64,000 bases of DNA from Blastomyces gilchristii SLH14081 (Eukaryota > Ascomycota > Eurotiomycetes > Onygenales > Ajellomycetaceae), in contig NW_003101680.1 in the NCBI RefSeq assembly GCF_000003855.2, positions 6,306,613 to 6,370,612 on the forward strand, given 5' to 3'. Under the pieces are notes generated by a model. The model had not been told where the DNA came from and did not search any database. It saw only the letters and a program-made list of their open reading frames with translations. Below, in pieces: positions 46,620 to 59,303 of this stretch (positions are counted from its first letter, which is position 1; every line of letters starts with the position of its first letter). A program made the position numbers and the translations under genes.

Positions 46620-47619
46620 TCACCAAGGGCCGACCTTCAGTGGCATACCACTGCCGTAGGTGCCAGAAAGGAGCTGCTGGCGTATCGATGAAGCATCCCC
46701 TCCCTGGCTATTGGATAAATCCTGATTACCCATCCAGCCAAGATTGGAACTAAGAGTGTTGACAGCATCCTGGAGTTTCCCTCCTGCCGTCTGGTTATGT
46801 TTTGAGAGTTTCTGATCCCATCCGCCATATTGCAGCTGAATGCCGCCACCCCGTTTACCGGCCTCCCGAATAACCAGTATCCATGCTTTAGCCATCTCTT
46901 CATAGGCGGCATCCTTTTCTAAATTATGTTGCGGCGTGTCCCATCTGGGCAGTCGATGTATAATTTCGGTGGCGCCGTCAAGGTAGTTTAAGGCTGTCGA
47001 GACCTGGGATTCGTTGGGAGGTAAGAAGTGAGGTGTGAAATCACTCAAGGCATCTAGGAGGTTCACAATATGCTGGCGGACACGGTTATATGCGTAATCC
47101 GAAGAGGAATTCCCTCCAAGCGGAATAGAGGACTGGAGGGCTGATTGATAGTTGTTTAAAACCTGCAAGGCAGAGCTGACGCTTGGTCGAGGAGCGGTTT
47201 GTACAACCTCGCTTGCTAGCTCGGGGTGTCTGTCACACATAGATCGTAAGATGGAGCGAAGAGCGTCGGTATCAAGAGTCTCGAGCAGGCGGGATAAAGC
47301 CAACGGACGTCCTGAGATGTTTGGTCTCGATCGTTTTATCTGACGAGGGGCAGGTAAAGTTCTCGGGGAAAATGCTGGAGAGTTTGAAGGAGATGCAGAC
47401 ATTCTAGTGTCATGATCACTTGGGAGGTAATCATCCTCAGCTTTTCTTTTTCGGTTGCCACTAGGATTGGTAGAGGACACTGGCAGGTAACCAGTGGTTA
47501 GCATTTTAGATACGACATGTATTGTACTTTTGGAGAGACTAACTAGACCGAGAAGGAGAGAGTCGACAGTGTTCATAGAAGTGTGGAGGAACAGGGGGCG
47601 TTGCCAGCAGGCTGTTCAT
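46620..47619 (-). CDS. STS1: Sts1/Cut8, tethering factor for the nuclear proteasome
   Basis: Two exons, 47619..47544 and 47479..46620 (63-nt GTTAGT...CAG intron with GCTAACC branch), 311 residues. The protein begins [20 protein letters not shown], followed by SPSRS across the junction and the basic signal NRKRKAEDD. The conserved core follows: [56 protein letters not shown] and [15 protein letters not shown]. In yeasts Cut8/Sts1 holds the proteasome at the nuclear envelope and is needed for chromosome segregation. The start matters: a longer frame with an ATG at 47576 reads through the intron and gives a false N-terminus, whereas the spliced form matches the family. Confidence 0.92.
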
Positions 47620-48503
47620 ATTGAGCGAAACAGGGCGAGCAAGAGGCAAGACAGGACGCCGGCAAACGAATAGCAAGAGGAGTATTTTTTGGACGACGGG
47701 ATTGTAGAGAGAAGAGAGATCGTATTATGATGAAGAGAGGCCAGGAGAGGCTAGGAGAGGATGAGGATGAGGATGAGGGAGACGGAGACGGAGAGGGGAG
47801 AGTTGCAAAGAGGCAGAAGAAGCAGACGAAGTTGGAGAAACGCCGAACGCTGATGAAGGTGAGGAAAAAAGGAAGGGGGAAAAAGGTTCAAGCGCTGCTG
47901 GGAGTTTCTGTCAGTTCAGTGAGTGGGGAGAAAGGCTTTACTGGGCGGTTTGACGGGTATTTTACAGCTCCAGCCAACCACAGGCCAGCAGAGGCTGCGA
48001 GCTGTGCGTTTTATTACGCAGCTTTACAAGGCGAAACAGTCCGTCTTAGGTTGCAACGGGCAACGAAAGTCAGACAACTCACGGGATGATACACGGTTAT
48101 TACGCCGTTTCAATACCTAGGTACACACCAGCTCTTTTTAAACCCTACGCCCAGCCATGTTATGTCCAACCACTCCAACCACTCCTCCCCCTCCCCTTAT
48201 ATATATTTATTAGTAAAATATAAGGATGAAATGGGAAACCTAGAGTGGGCAAAACCAAAAAAAATAGAGACAAAATGGTCGCGATCCGAGCAATACAAAG
48301 CCCCCCGTATGAACAAAGCACGGCCTGAACTCCGGACGATGATGTGATGTGATGCTATGTGAGAATTTGTACCTACAGTACCTACGAAGAATATCACATG
48401 CAATCGTGACATAAAATATACAAAAAGCAAAAAGAGAAGAAGCGACAAAGATAGCACATATGGAAATAAAGTGCTAGGGAGGGCCGGCTGCAGCTGGTTA
48501 GTT
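47620..48503. other. intergenic region upstream of Sts1/Cut8
   Basis: Promoter side of the minus-strand STS1 gene and 3' flank of MTR4. It holds a GATGAG-type purine repeat at about 47757-47797. A plus-strand frame of 120 residues starting at 47727 is made of this repeat and is not believed. Confidence 0.5.
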
Positions 48504-51500
48504 CTAGAGGTATAGCGATTGGGCCGCAACGATATCCCGCTTCACCATCTCAAGGGACTTCTCGAACTTCTTCTCTAAGTCTTCGCTGCCCATCACCTTC
48601 GCTGCCTGGGCCATCTGTCGCATGCACTCCTCTAGTCGTCGGAATGTGCGGATCAAGCTTCCCTCATAAACATCCGTCATTTTGCTGCGAGAATAAAACA
48701 GTTAGCGAGGAAGGAAACAAGAAAAAGAAAAAAAATAAAAAATTAGTGGTCTGGATGTGAAAGGAGTCCAAAATGGAGGGGAATAAAACTTACCAAATTT
48801 CCGCAAATGACTTCCCCTTCGCCCATTCATATATGACCTCCATCAACTCCCATCGGAATCCTTTCACATATTCATCTTCGTTGACTGCGAGCTTGGACTC
48901 CTGCGACACTTTGGCAATGATCCTCGCCTGGGCTTGGATATCCCTCAGTGGCTTCGCCAGCTCTTCCTTGGATATAGGTGGTGTCTCTTTGGAACTCTCC
49001 TCGAAGACAAACACGCTAAGGACTGCGGCACACTGCTCGGGGGTGAGGTTATTAAAAAACCCATTAAAGAGAAGCTCACTAAGCATAAGCTCGTCGCCGC
49101 TGCTGATCTCGCATGCGACACGGGCTTTTAGTTGCACAACCTCTGCCTCGTTGATGAACTGGAAGCGGCGAAGTACCCGTTTGCGACATTTTAGCTCGTC
49201 TAATTGGATAATCGACATGGCCTCCGTGATCTTCTTTTTTGTTGCTTTTATTTTTGAGCCCAGTTCAGTTTTTGCCGCGTACTGGTCATATAATTCTGGA
49301 AGCCGGGGGGAGTTATGGAGTGGATTGGATATTAGACGTGACTCTAATACTTCAATTTTCTGCTCCGGAAATTAGCATATACGCACAAGAAACCGAAAAA
49401 GTAAAGCTGCAGTAGTAGTACGTACCCGAAGGAGTTTCTTGAAGGAGTCATCCCTTATGCCCATGTCCTCAATAGGATCCAGAAGGGGAACTCCATCAGG
49501 GAATCGCCTTTGTATCTCCACAATGTGTTTGTTAGCCTCGTTCCTCGCGCTGATTGGTTTAAGGTCCTGAGGTAACCGAATCCGAATGTGGGAGATTGAC
49601 TTTAAGCAACCAATTAGCACGGGAACAACTTCCACCTTGAACTTCCCTCCCGGCCGAGAAGGTCCGATCCCAGGGGGCAGAGGATTTTGACCAGCTTTCG
49701 TTGGGGAAGATGAGTCCTCTGCGACTTGTAGCAAGACATCGAGAATAAAGCTTTCATGGGGAGGATATTCTTCATTCGGAGCGTTTCGAGGAGGTTTTCG
49801 TTTTTGAGAGTTGACAACAGCACCCCAACCAAAGTCGTGGTCCTTATATTGTATTTGAACAAGCCGCCCGGGTTGCATGTAACGTGCACAGTAGTTTGGA
49901 AGGCTGATCACAGTACGCATATCCGAGGTGTATGTGGCGATGTTTTGGCGTAGATCATAGTATTCCCGGATCGTCCCTTCGTCGGCAATTACCATCCCGG
50001 CATATTCCTTCTCCAATTCGGCCAGTTCTATTGGTGTTAGTAAAAAGGAAAAAACTTTCCTTCAGAAAGCAAGGAAGTTGAACACATACCCCTTTCCAAA
50101 CCAGATACACTAGCCGCATTTTGGAATTGATAAAAGCATCGCTCCAACATAAACTCAGGTGAGATCCCCTCCACTCGTAGAAGGTTCAATACCATGTTGT
50201 AGCCTAGATAAAAGGCCGAATTAAGTTTGTCTTGCTCTCCACGGACAATTTCCTTCGCAACCGTTGGATCCATTTCTTCATTGATCATCATGATGACAAT
50301 GCCGCGGTCGTCAAGACCCCTACGTCCAGCACGACCCGACATTTGTACAAACTCAGAGGGCGTAATCCAGCGTTGGCTTACACCGTCGAATTTCCGAACA
50401 CTTGTGAAAACCACGGTCTTGGCAGGCATGTTTAGACCGATGGAAAACGTTTCTGTAGCGAATAGTACCTTAATCAGTCCTTCCTGGAACAGAATTTCGA
50501 TGGTCTCCTTGAGGATAGGGAGAAGGCCGGAGTGGTGGACCCCGATCCCGAGACGAAGTAGCGGTAGGATGTGTTTAATTTGTGGTAGCTCCTTGTCCTC
50601 ATCGGAGAGCATCTCGATCGCACTATTGAACACCTTGCTGACCATTTCTTTCTCTGATTCATCGTTAAATGCCATCTTGCTCATCTGTAATGCAAAAGCC
50701 TCGCATTCTCTTTTACTGAAACTGAAAACAATGACCGGGTTGTAATTTTTAAGCATAATCATCTTCACGATCTTGTAGATGTCAGATGGACCTTTATTAC
50801 CGTCTCCGCCTTTATTTGTCTTTTTGTCTTTTCCTTTACCCTTTCGCTTAGCCATTGCGTTTGCTGGATCATCTCCTTGTTTCTCGGCGATCGTCTCCAT
50901 CGCCTTATGGAAATTCTCCTCACGGAACACTCCTTTTTCATCAACGACAAGGTGTATTCCATCAGCGCCAGCAGGGAAAAAGTAATGTTGTAGGGGGGTT
51001 GGTCGGAAATCAGTGTAGACGACGTGGCACGGCTGGTTGTGCATCTTGGTAATCCATTCTGCAAATTGCATCGCGTTCGGAATTGTTGCGGAGAGGAAAA
51101 CATATCTAACTTTGTCTGGAAGAAGAATAATGGTTTCTTCCCATACGACACCACGAGCTGCAAAGACGTTAGCACAGCGTAGCCCAACGACGAGTTGCTA
51201 ACGCAAAATAACTCACTCTTGTCTCGCATATAATGTATCTCATCGAAAATCACCCAAGCCACCTCGCGCATGATTTCTGAACCTCTGTATAACATAGATC
51301 GCAAAATCTGTTTGTCGGTTAGCGCCTCCTCTGTAAGCCAGATATATATGAGTTTGTAATTACCTCAGTCGTCATGACAAGACATGTGGCCGTAGGATTT
51401 ATGGTAACATCGCCAGTCATCAATCCAACATCTCCAAACTCAGCAGCAAATTCCCGGTATTTCTGGTTGCTCAGCGCCTTTATGGGGCTTGTATAGATAA

Positions 51501-52101
51501 CCCTCTGATTATTTTTCAGACTTTGCGCAATAGCATATTCTGCAACCACCGTCTTTCCAGCGCTAGTATGGGCGGAGACTAAAACACTCTCACCCCTCTC
51601 GATCGACGCGATTGAGACCTGTTGGAAGGGATCTAGAGTGAAGCTCCATGTCCTTGCGGGCGTTTCTGGTGGTTTGTGTTCGGAAATTGGGACATAGGGG
51701 TAATCTGGGGGTAGCGCAACCTGATGCCGAACTTGATGCGATAGAACAACAGCCTTGGTATCCTGCGTTCCTTGGAGACCGGCAGAGCCTGCAATCTCTC
51801 GCGACTGTTCAGTTTCGAATGTATCGGCTACAACAGGCTCTGGTTCTGGTTGGAGGCGCTGTCGCTTTGGATCGGGTTGGCCATTTTGCGGCTCGGAGGG
51901 CTCCGCTGCGTCCACATCTTCCATCGGGGTATCTGTAATCTCTCCATTCTCTTGGCCGCTCACCGCATTCGGGATATCCTTTACGACTCCATTTGCCTGT
52001 CTTTTTCTATTTTTGTCTTTCTTCTTTCGGGGTTTCGAAGGGTCTTGAAGAGGAATTCCAGAGGAAGGTTTATCCTCGAATACGTCGAACAAGTCATCCA
52101 T
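48504..52101 (-). CDS. MTR4: Mtr4-type ATP-dependent RNA helicase of the nuclear exosome
   Basis: Six exons: 52101..51364, 51307..51217, 51157..50090, 50027..49426, 49359..48794 and 48684..48504; 1081 residues, the usual length. Mtr4 (DOB1) unwinds RNA for the nuclear exosome and is the helicase of the TRAMP complex, acting in rRNA, snoRNA and cryptic transcript processing. Visible are Walker [25 protein letters not shown], the DEIH box ([12 protein letters not shown]), [39 protein letters not shown], the [10 protein letters not shown] motif, and the arch region after about residue 590. The C-terminal helical bundle ends with [20 protein letters not shown]. The N-terminal 110 residues are charged and disordered. 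Divergent from COX8. Confidence 0.96.
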
Positions 52102-52252
52102 GGCAGGCAGACGATACTCTGAAATTTCTTTTGGATCCTCAGACTCTATTCAAATAGAAAGTCCTCGGTCCCTGTCTTTAGTTTTGTGAACATGTAGGGA
52201 AAAAAAATACTTGGCCGCCGAAACTTTGATTTTCCACGTTCACTGCTCAAAT

Positions 52253-52262
52253 ATCACGTGAA
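52253..52262. promoter_or_regulatory. CACGTG-type element (ATCACGTGAA)
   Basis: E-box of Cbf1 type, about 150 bp from the MTR4 start and 205 bp from the COX8 start. Similar elements lie at 8111, 14880 and 19295. Confidence 0.4.
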
Positions 52263-52274
52263 TGATAAATTTGC

Positions 52275-52281
52275 TGAGTCA
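52275..52281 (+). promoter_or_regulatory. TGAGTCA, Gcn4/AP-1-type site
   Basis: Exact 7-bp consensus for Gcn4/CpcA or a Yap-type bZIP factor within the MTR4-COX8 promoter. With a 7-bp motif, chance occurrence is possible. Confidence 0.35.
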
Positions 52282-52466
52282 TGCACCGACAATTCCTAGG
52301 CTCCATCCGGACATCGAACCATCCGTCGAGTTTCTGAAGAGTTTCCTGTCCATTCGAGATCATCAAGAAACAATTCAGGTCAATTCTACCCCAGCAAGTC
52401 TCTTCAAGGTACGGCCAGATCCGTAATTTCATTCGCCTCCAATCACCTACTGACAGAGTGTTCAAG

Positions 52467-52802
52467 ATGCTCGCCCAATCCGCAACCCGAGCCAGAATGG
52501 CCAGCACCGTTGCCCGCCGCGGCTTCCACACTACCCGGCCTCAGATGGCCAGCCCTTTCCACTACCCAGAGGGCCCTCGCACCAACCTCCCGTTCAATCC
52601 TTTAACCAAACACTTTTTCTGGAGATACTGGGCATTCATGGGTAAATGGAACTCCGTGGGCGTTGTATTTCTTGGGGAGTCTCGTTTCGCTAACAAGTTT
52701 CCATAGGTGTGGGTTTCGGGATACCTTTCGGCATTGCTGGTAAGATCATCGCTACGAATTTGTCTTTGCAATGAAATACAGCTGACACAGTGGTTCAATA
52801 GC
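52467..52802 (+). CDS. COX8: cytochrome c oxidase subunit COX8 (VIIc family)
   Basis: Three exons: 52467..52641, 52708..52740 (33 nt) and 52792..52802 (11 nt); 72 residues. It is a small inner-membrane subunit of respiratory complex IV. The sequence MLAQSATRARMASTVARRGF with following HTTRP is a mitochondrial presequence. The mature part, SPFHYPEGPRTNLPFNPLTK and then HFFWRYWAFMGVGFGIPFGI, ends AVVQ and contains the single membrane helix. Family members I know run a few residues longer at the C-terminus, so the 11-nt last exon is the least certain part, although its splice sites (GTAAGA, CACAG) are good. The gene is divergent from MTR4. Confidence 0.88.
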
Positions 52803-53277
52803 CTGGCAGATCAATAAAACCCAATAAATCTTCCCGGGGTGTATTGTTATTCAGTCTTGTGTGGTAACAAATCTTCTTTGAGGTGGAAATGAGTGAATCA
52901 TTATTATATTGTACTGTACCAAGCTAGAATTAGTATCAAAACAATCTCCCGTATATAATTGTCATTCTCCAGCTCTATTTTTGCCATGATTTAGGATGCA
53001 TAAACCGTACGGCATTGTCGCCTGTTGTGTTGAAATTCGTGGGATTAAATACGGGCTTGTTTTCAAGAATTTAAGCCTGTGGATGAAGTCATCGTATGAG
53101 AAGTTATTTAGTCCCCTCACCAAAAAGAAAATTTACATATTTTCAAACACCCTACAAACCACATGCGATCCCCACCAACAAACCACTGCTGTATACGAAG
53201 AGAATCTACATGGATCATCCTCGAGTTTAAAAATCCAGGTTTTCGAAGGTGTGCGCGGAAAAGGCGCACAATATAAA
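52803..53277. other. intergenic region between COX8 and ELP1
   Basis: COX8 3' flank followed by the ELP1 upstream region. The ELP1 frame stays open back to 52996, but that extension lacks family similarity and the ATG at 53278 fits orthologues. Confidence 0.5.
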
Positions 53278-56200
53278 ATGCGCAACCTGAGAAATATCCA
53301 CCTGAGGGAGCTCCCGCTTGGGAACGAACTGCCTCTAGCTGCGACGGCCTGGGACCCTGCGACGGATTCTATCATATGCGCTTTTGGTCCAACAGAGACG
53401 ACCGCTGTCATCGAACTAAAAAGAAGGGCGCAGGACGCTGGGCTCGGCGACCTCGAGTTGATCGCATCCTGGGATGCGCCATGCCCGCTCCCGGACCTGC
53501 AACATGACCGGATCATATCATTACAATACTTTGCGGATACCCTCGTTACATGTCTTGTACTGGAAGGTGGCGATATTATAGTTGTGCGCGAAGATCCACA
53601 ACCAGGCGAAGACAAGATTGAGATCGTGGGTTCGGTTGATGTGGGGATCACGGCGGCGGCATGGGCTTTGGATGAAGGACTACTTGCTGTAACCACCAAG
53701 GCCGACACATTGCTCTACATGACAAGGGATTTCGAAAATGTGGCCAATATTACATTTACTAGCGAGGATCTCAAGGCCTCAAGACACGTTTCTGTTGGTT
53801 GGGGAAAGAAAGAGACGCAATTCCAAGGCAAGAGAGCCAAGGCTCTGCGGGACCCAACGATGCCGGAGAAGATTGACGAGGGAAAATTGAGCGATCTGGA
53901 TGATAAAAGAGTTTCTATCAGCTGGCGAGGCGATGGGGCGTTCGTTGCTGTTAATAGCATTCAATCAGATGCCCGACGTGTGATCAGAGTGTACTCGCGA
54001 GACGGCGTCTTGGACAGTGTGAGTGAGCCAGTGGATGGGCTGGAGGGTTCTCTAAGCTGGCGACCATCCGGAAATTTAATCGCTGGAATACAACGTATGG
54101 AGGACAGAGTGGACGTTGTGTTTTTCGAAAGAAATGGGCTTCGACATGGTGAGTTCACGCTACGCGTGAACAAGGAAGACATGCACACCTGGGCATCAAA
54201 AATCAGTTTGGCGTGGAATATCGACTCTACCGTTCTGTCTGTCCAGTTCAAGGATAGAATACAGCTCTGGACAATGGGAAATTATCATTATTATCTGAAG
54301 CAGGAGATCCCCATCTCTGTTGAAACGGGGTTCGCTACAGCGCTCCTTTGCTTTCGTTGGCATCAAGAAAAGGCATTACGATTTGTTATTGGATCATCTG
54401 GTATGTGTCTATCTACGTCGGCCGAAATGATGCACTAAGCTAATCAGATCCATAGATACTTTATTCGACACTGAATACGTCTTTGATGTAGCGAGAGGTT
54501 CCACATTGACTCCGAATGATTGTGGAGCGGTGGCCGTGATTGATGGAAGTAAGTTCAATATGTATTTGAAATGAAATCCGTATAAAACCATTTCTAACTT
54601 AGCAATAGCATCGCTAAAATTAACGCCGCTAAAACTTTCCAATGTCCCTCCCCCAATGTCTGCTTGTGATATTCTTCTGGAGTCTAATGCTATTGATGTC
54701 GCGTTCAGCAAATCCAGCACCCAGTTTGTCGTGCTAACTATGGCTAGAATTTACTTATACAGCTGGGACATCAAAGTCGTCCCCGTAGCAGATCCTGAAC
54801 TTAAAGCAACCTACCCAATCCTGAATTCATCGTCGAGACCTAGACGGATCACGTTCCTGGAAGAAAAGGAGATCTACGTTTTGAGTCAAAATGGGAATTC
54901 CCAGGCAAACGTAGAAAAGACCGACATCGACACGAAGGAAACCACGATCGTTTATCAGTCAATCAATTCAAGCATCCTTTCCTCCATATTCCCAAATCTC
55001 CAGCAAAATTCGTTGTGGATATGCCAGGAGGGACTGAGTAGAAAGGCGGGCTCATATATTAAGCTCTCCCCCAATGGAGCCAATGGACTTTTTGCTGAGA
55101 TTCCACACGAGAGCCCAAGCCAGGAAACCTGCTGGGCATACGCAACTGAGCTTTCAGATGGAGAAGTAGGATTCCTATAAATCAAATTGACTCTTTGAAC
55201 TCGGCTAACTGTCGTCTAGGAAATTCTATTTTCTCTTTCTAAATCTGGAGCACTTTATGCAAATAAACGACTCCTTGCAAAAAACTGCACTTCCTTCATA
55301 ATTACTGGGGCTCATCTTATTTTCACTACGACCCAACACTTGCTCAAATTCATTCATATCGCCAAAGTAGATGGTGAGTTTCTATCTTGGAAGTGTCGCT
55401 TGATATTATACTTACATAGGGCGTTGACTAGATCTTGACATTCCCGGTGACATCCCCGAAACTGACGAAAGATGCCGAAGTATCGAGCGAGGGGCTCGCC
55501 TAGTTTCTGTCATGCCCTCAATATTTGCCGTTACTCTACAGATGCCGCGTGGTAATACGGAGACTATTTATCCACGTGCGCTTGTTCTTGCTGGAATTCG
55601 TAGGTATATCGACAACAAAAAGTATCGTGCCGCATATCTTGCATGCAGAAGCCATATGGTGGATATGAATATTCTTCACGATTATTCTCCCTCCCAGTTC
55701 ATGGCCAACGTGCCGTTGTTCATCGACCAGGTGAAGAAGGTTGAATATATCGACGAATTTCTCTCTCGATTAAGGTAAGGCTACACGTGTCCAATATCTC
55801 TCCGGGTGTATGTTGACTGGCATTTACAGAGACGAGGATGTTTCTGAGACATTATATAAAAATACCCTCAAGATAGCTGTACCTGATGTGGCTGTCTCTG
55901 ATGAGCTCAATGGTGTGATACCTGGAGATGCTACGAAAACAACTCCAAAGGATAACAAGGTCAACCGAATTTGCGATGCATTCTTATCCGTGCTTAACAG
56001 TCGAATCGACACCAACCTCCAAAATCTTGTCACCGCTCATGTGTGCAAATCCCCCCCTGACCTAGATTCTGGGCTTCAACTTGTCGCAAAGCTACGGGGT
56101 AAACTGCCCCCCTGTTGTCTCAGATCAAACTATTAAGCTAACATAATTACAGAACAAAGTACGGAGCAAGCAGAGGAAGCTGTTGAACATATGTGTTTCC

Positions 56201-57720
56201 TCACCGATGCATATAGGCTCTATGACCATGCCCTAGGGTTATATGACCTAGAGCTTACGTTGATGGTTGCGCAGCAAGCTCAGAAAGTAAGGTTTACACC
56301 TCGATAGATATCCATGAAGGATAGACGCATTGCTAATTCGTCACAGGATCCTCGAGAGTATCTCCCTTTCCTTCAGAAGCTGCAGGCAATGCCAGAGCTT
56401 CGCCGTCAGTATGAAATCGACAACCACCTAGGACGAGTGCGAAAAGCAATCAAAACCTTACATGCTCTTCATGCTTATGAGGAGCTCAAACTTTACGCTA
56501 TCAAACATTCATTATACAACGATGCCTTGGAACTATACAAGTACCAGCCTGAACTGCTTCGGGATATGTCACAGTTATACGCTGACTATCTATACGATCA
56601 ATCCAATTACAAAGAAGCTGCCATCAGTACGTCTACCTCCTTTTACCTCAAAGAATTACCACCTCCAGGATAAACATAATGAACTAACCAAACCAAAGTC
56701 TATGAATCGCTTTCCTTTTATGAACCCGCCTACCAATCCTACCAGCTCGCACACCAATGGCGTGAATGTATTTATTGTGCTAGTCTCGTCCCCCTCCCAG
56801 AAACACAAATGAACTCCCTCCTCCACTCCCTCGCCACAACCCTCACAACCGAAACAAAGGACTACATATCCGCTGCCCACATCCACGCTGAACACCTCCA
56901 AGACATCCCAACTGCTGCACAATTACTTTGCCGCGGCAATCAATTCGGTGATGCCTGCCGTCTCCTCGTACTTCGCGGCAAACAATCCCTCGTCGGCGAA
57001 GTCGTTGATTCAGCCCTGGGAGACGCGATGGGCAGCATGATTGATCTGCTCGCCGACTGCAAGGCGCAGCTCAATGCACAGGTACCCAGGATCCAGGAAT
57101 TGCGCGTCCGCCGTGCCACCGATCCGTTGGGTTTCTATGGCGGTGATCCGGCTGCTGGCTTGGGTGAAGGCGGCATCGATATTCCCGATAATGTCTCGCT
57201 AGCGCCTACAGACGCGACCACAATGGCGGGCCGAAGTATGTTCACGCGGTATACGGGGAATACGTCCTCGTCTCGGAAAACGAGCAAGACGAGGCGGCGT
57301 GAGGAGCGCAAGCGCGCACGCGGGAAGAAAGGGACTGTCTACGAAGAGGAATATTTGGTGAATAGTGTACGACGGCTTATTGAAAGAGTAAATAGCGCCA
57401 TTGATGAGGGGGAGGGGCTCATTCAAGCGCTGTTGAGGAGGGGAATGAGGGAACGAGCGGGGTTGGTGCAACATCATTTGGATGAGGTTTTGGGAATGTG
57501 CAGGGATTGCTTGGATGATGTGTTTGAAGTACCGAAGGAAATGGGTCTTGGTGTTAACGGTGCTGATGCAGGCAAGAGTGAGGACGGTGGTCTAGGAGGG
57601 GAACGGCCACCTGGTGGTGATGGTGTATTCTGGGATAGCTTGCAACAGACTATTGGTGGGAAGGGGAGGGAGCCACCTGTCGTCAAAGCGTTCAAGAAAT
57701 TGGCTATTCTGGGTGGATGA
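53278..57720 (+). CDS. ELP1: Elongator complex subunit Elp1 (IKI3)
   Basis: Nine exons: 53278..54400, 54456..54548, 54603..55165, 55220..55373, 55432..55774, 55830..56098, 56153..56286, 56347..56626 and 56699..57720; 1326 residues, matching the family. Elongator modifies wobble uridines of tRNAs in the cytoplasm; Elp1 is the scaffold. The start MRNLRNIHLRELPLG followed by AATAWDPATDSIICAFGPTE is diagnostic. The first half is WD40-type (SISWRGDGAFVAVNSI, LSWRPSGNLIAGIQ). The second half is TPR-like helical (ARLVSVMPSIFAVTLQMPRG, NYKEAAIIYESLSFYEPA, DIPTAAQLLCRGNQFGDACR). Near the C-terminus the basic segment SSRKTSKTRRREERKRARGK is the conserved tRNA-binding region. The eight introns are 54-72 nt. 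Confidence 0.96.
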
Positions 57721-58022
57721 GTTGAGTTGCGTGTTCGCTGTGGTTTGATTGATTGTTCTGCTTCAATTTCCACGTTGGAGTGATTCTGTCTGTTTAAAAA
57801 GGAAATGGGAAGATATGGAAAAGCAAAACACTCCTAGTTACAAAGATAATGAATTTGGAAGTTGTTCAATGCAATACGATATATTGATGCTATAAAACTC
57901 CAATTTCTGAAATTTTCGATGCGCCCGCTTTCATTCTCCGGGATGCAAGGGGTATCATGGCCGAGAAATGGTTTCTATTCCAATGACTCCTGGTTTCTTC
58001 CTCTTGGTAGACTGGTATTCGC
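57721..58022. other. convergent intergenic region
   Basis: 302 bp shared by the 3' ends of ELP1 and the decarboxylase gene; AT-rich, nothing else seen. Confidence 0.7.
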
Positions 58023-59303
58023 CTAGTTGGGACTTCCTTTCAAAATTTCCCCAGTTTCGCTGACAAGGTGTTGGTCTGCTTTTAATGGCCCTTCGCCGAC
58101 ACCAGTCAGGATAACGGTATTAATACCATCTCTCAGCTCAGCAACAGCTCTCGGGTCCAAATTCTCCACAAGAATCCCAGACTTTATGTGCTTGACAGCA
58201 TCACCATACACGCCATCCCAGCCCTTAGTCTCAGGCTTCAAAATCGACCTGAATGTCCCAATGACACGCTCCGATTCGTTATTTAAGTAGTATATAACCG
58301 CATTTGGACCGGCATCGAACGTGTAAGCGCAAATAGTCTCGCCAGCGGCACGGTTGATATCATGGACCAGTCTGATGGCAGCACGGGAAACATCATTAAG
58401 GTAAAAAGTGGGTGGCCAGGTATCAAGATTGGTGGCATGGAAGTTGTTGCTGTCTTTCATGGTGATTTCAGCAAAGGAAGGGAAATCCCGGTTTTTAATC
58501 GCAGTCTCGATCGCGACCATGCGTGCAGGCACCACAGTTTCCGCACGGGTTGCGAAGAGAGTGGAGGTCGCAACTGTCGCTTGCATTCCTAGTGTACTAG
58601 GAACATCCTTCTTCACATCGCTCACGACGAGGATAAGGGCGCGCATCTCAGGCCAGTGGCTCGCTGGGGCCACCTCTTCTGCCAGGCTATCGGTTCCGTC
58701 CTCCAAGACCCCTGTGCGCCATGCGACATAACCACCCATCATAGAGCGACATGCGGAACCAGACCCCTGGCGTGCAATGCGACTGAGATCGCTAGGTGAT
58801 TGAGGCAGTTCATAGAGGTTGGCAACAGCGCGAACCAGCGCAGCGAAGCCAGCAGCGGAGCTAGCGAGACCAGCAGCGGTGGGGAAGTTATTCTCTGATA
58901 CAATCCGGAGAGGGAAAGTTGAGAGTTTGGGTAGAGATGGGTTTGCATTCTCTAGTTCTTGACGGAGACTGCGTAAATCCGACAGACAAGCAAGCGTTCT
59001 CTTTGAATCTTTTATGCTATGCGGTTGCGAGTTGAGGGTCAAAGAATCCTCGGCGGGGTAGGTGGGGGAACACGATGCGGTGGTGTATGCACGTAAAGAA
59101 CTCTGTGATAGGGTCACAGAGAGTGAAGAATTTGTGGGAAGGTTAAGGATAGCATCCCGTTTTCCCCAGTATCTGCAAAGAAATTATCATTAGCAATTGT
59201 ATACAAAATGAGGGGTAAAGGTGGGAAGTTGGAATTACTTGATAACGGCAATGTTAACAGGAGCCGTGGCGCTTGCGCGGTAAACCTCAGTGGAACCAGC
59301 CAT
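58023..59303 (-). CDS. ERG19: mevalonate diphosphate decarboxylase
   Basis: Two exons, 59303..59239 and 59172..58023 (66-nt GTAATT...GCAG intron, phase 2), 404 residues. It converts mevalonate diphosphate to isopentenyl diphosphate with ATP, the last step of the mevalonate pathway feeding ergosterol and other isoprenoids. The protein begins MAGSTEVYRASATAPVNIAV, followed by IKYWGKRD across the splice site. It then has LPTNSSLSVTLSQ, the GHMP ATP loop FPTAAGLASSAAGFAALVRA (within it the catalytic-site Ser run), GSGSACRSMMGGYVAW, and FDAGPNAVIYYL with the conserved Asp. All key segments are intact. Divergent from the heme lyase gene. Confidence 0.96.

Larger units (their letters stand above)
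52102..52466. promoter_or_regulatory. divergent promoter of MTR4 and COX8
   Basis: 365 bp between start codons, containing ATCACGTGAA (52253-52262) and TGAGTCA (52275-52281). Confidence 0.5.

Noticed and set aside
47727..48089. 120-residue ORF rich in Glu/Asp/Gly/Lys
   Set aside because: Made of a GATGAG-type purine repeat in the STS1 promoter region; no sign of conservation.
50227..50745. 172-residue plus-strand ORF
   Set aside because: Antisense of the MTR4 helicase core, whose protein is unmistakable.
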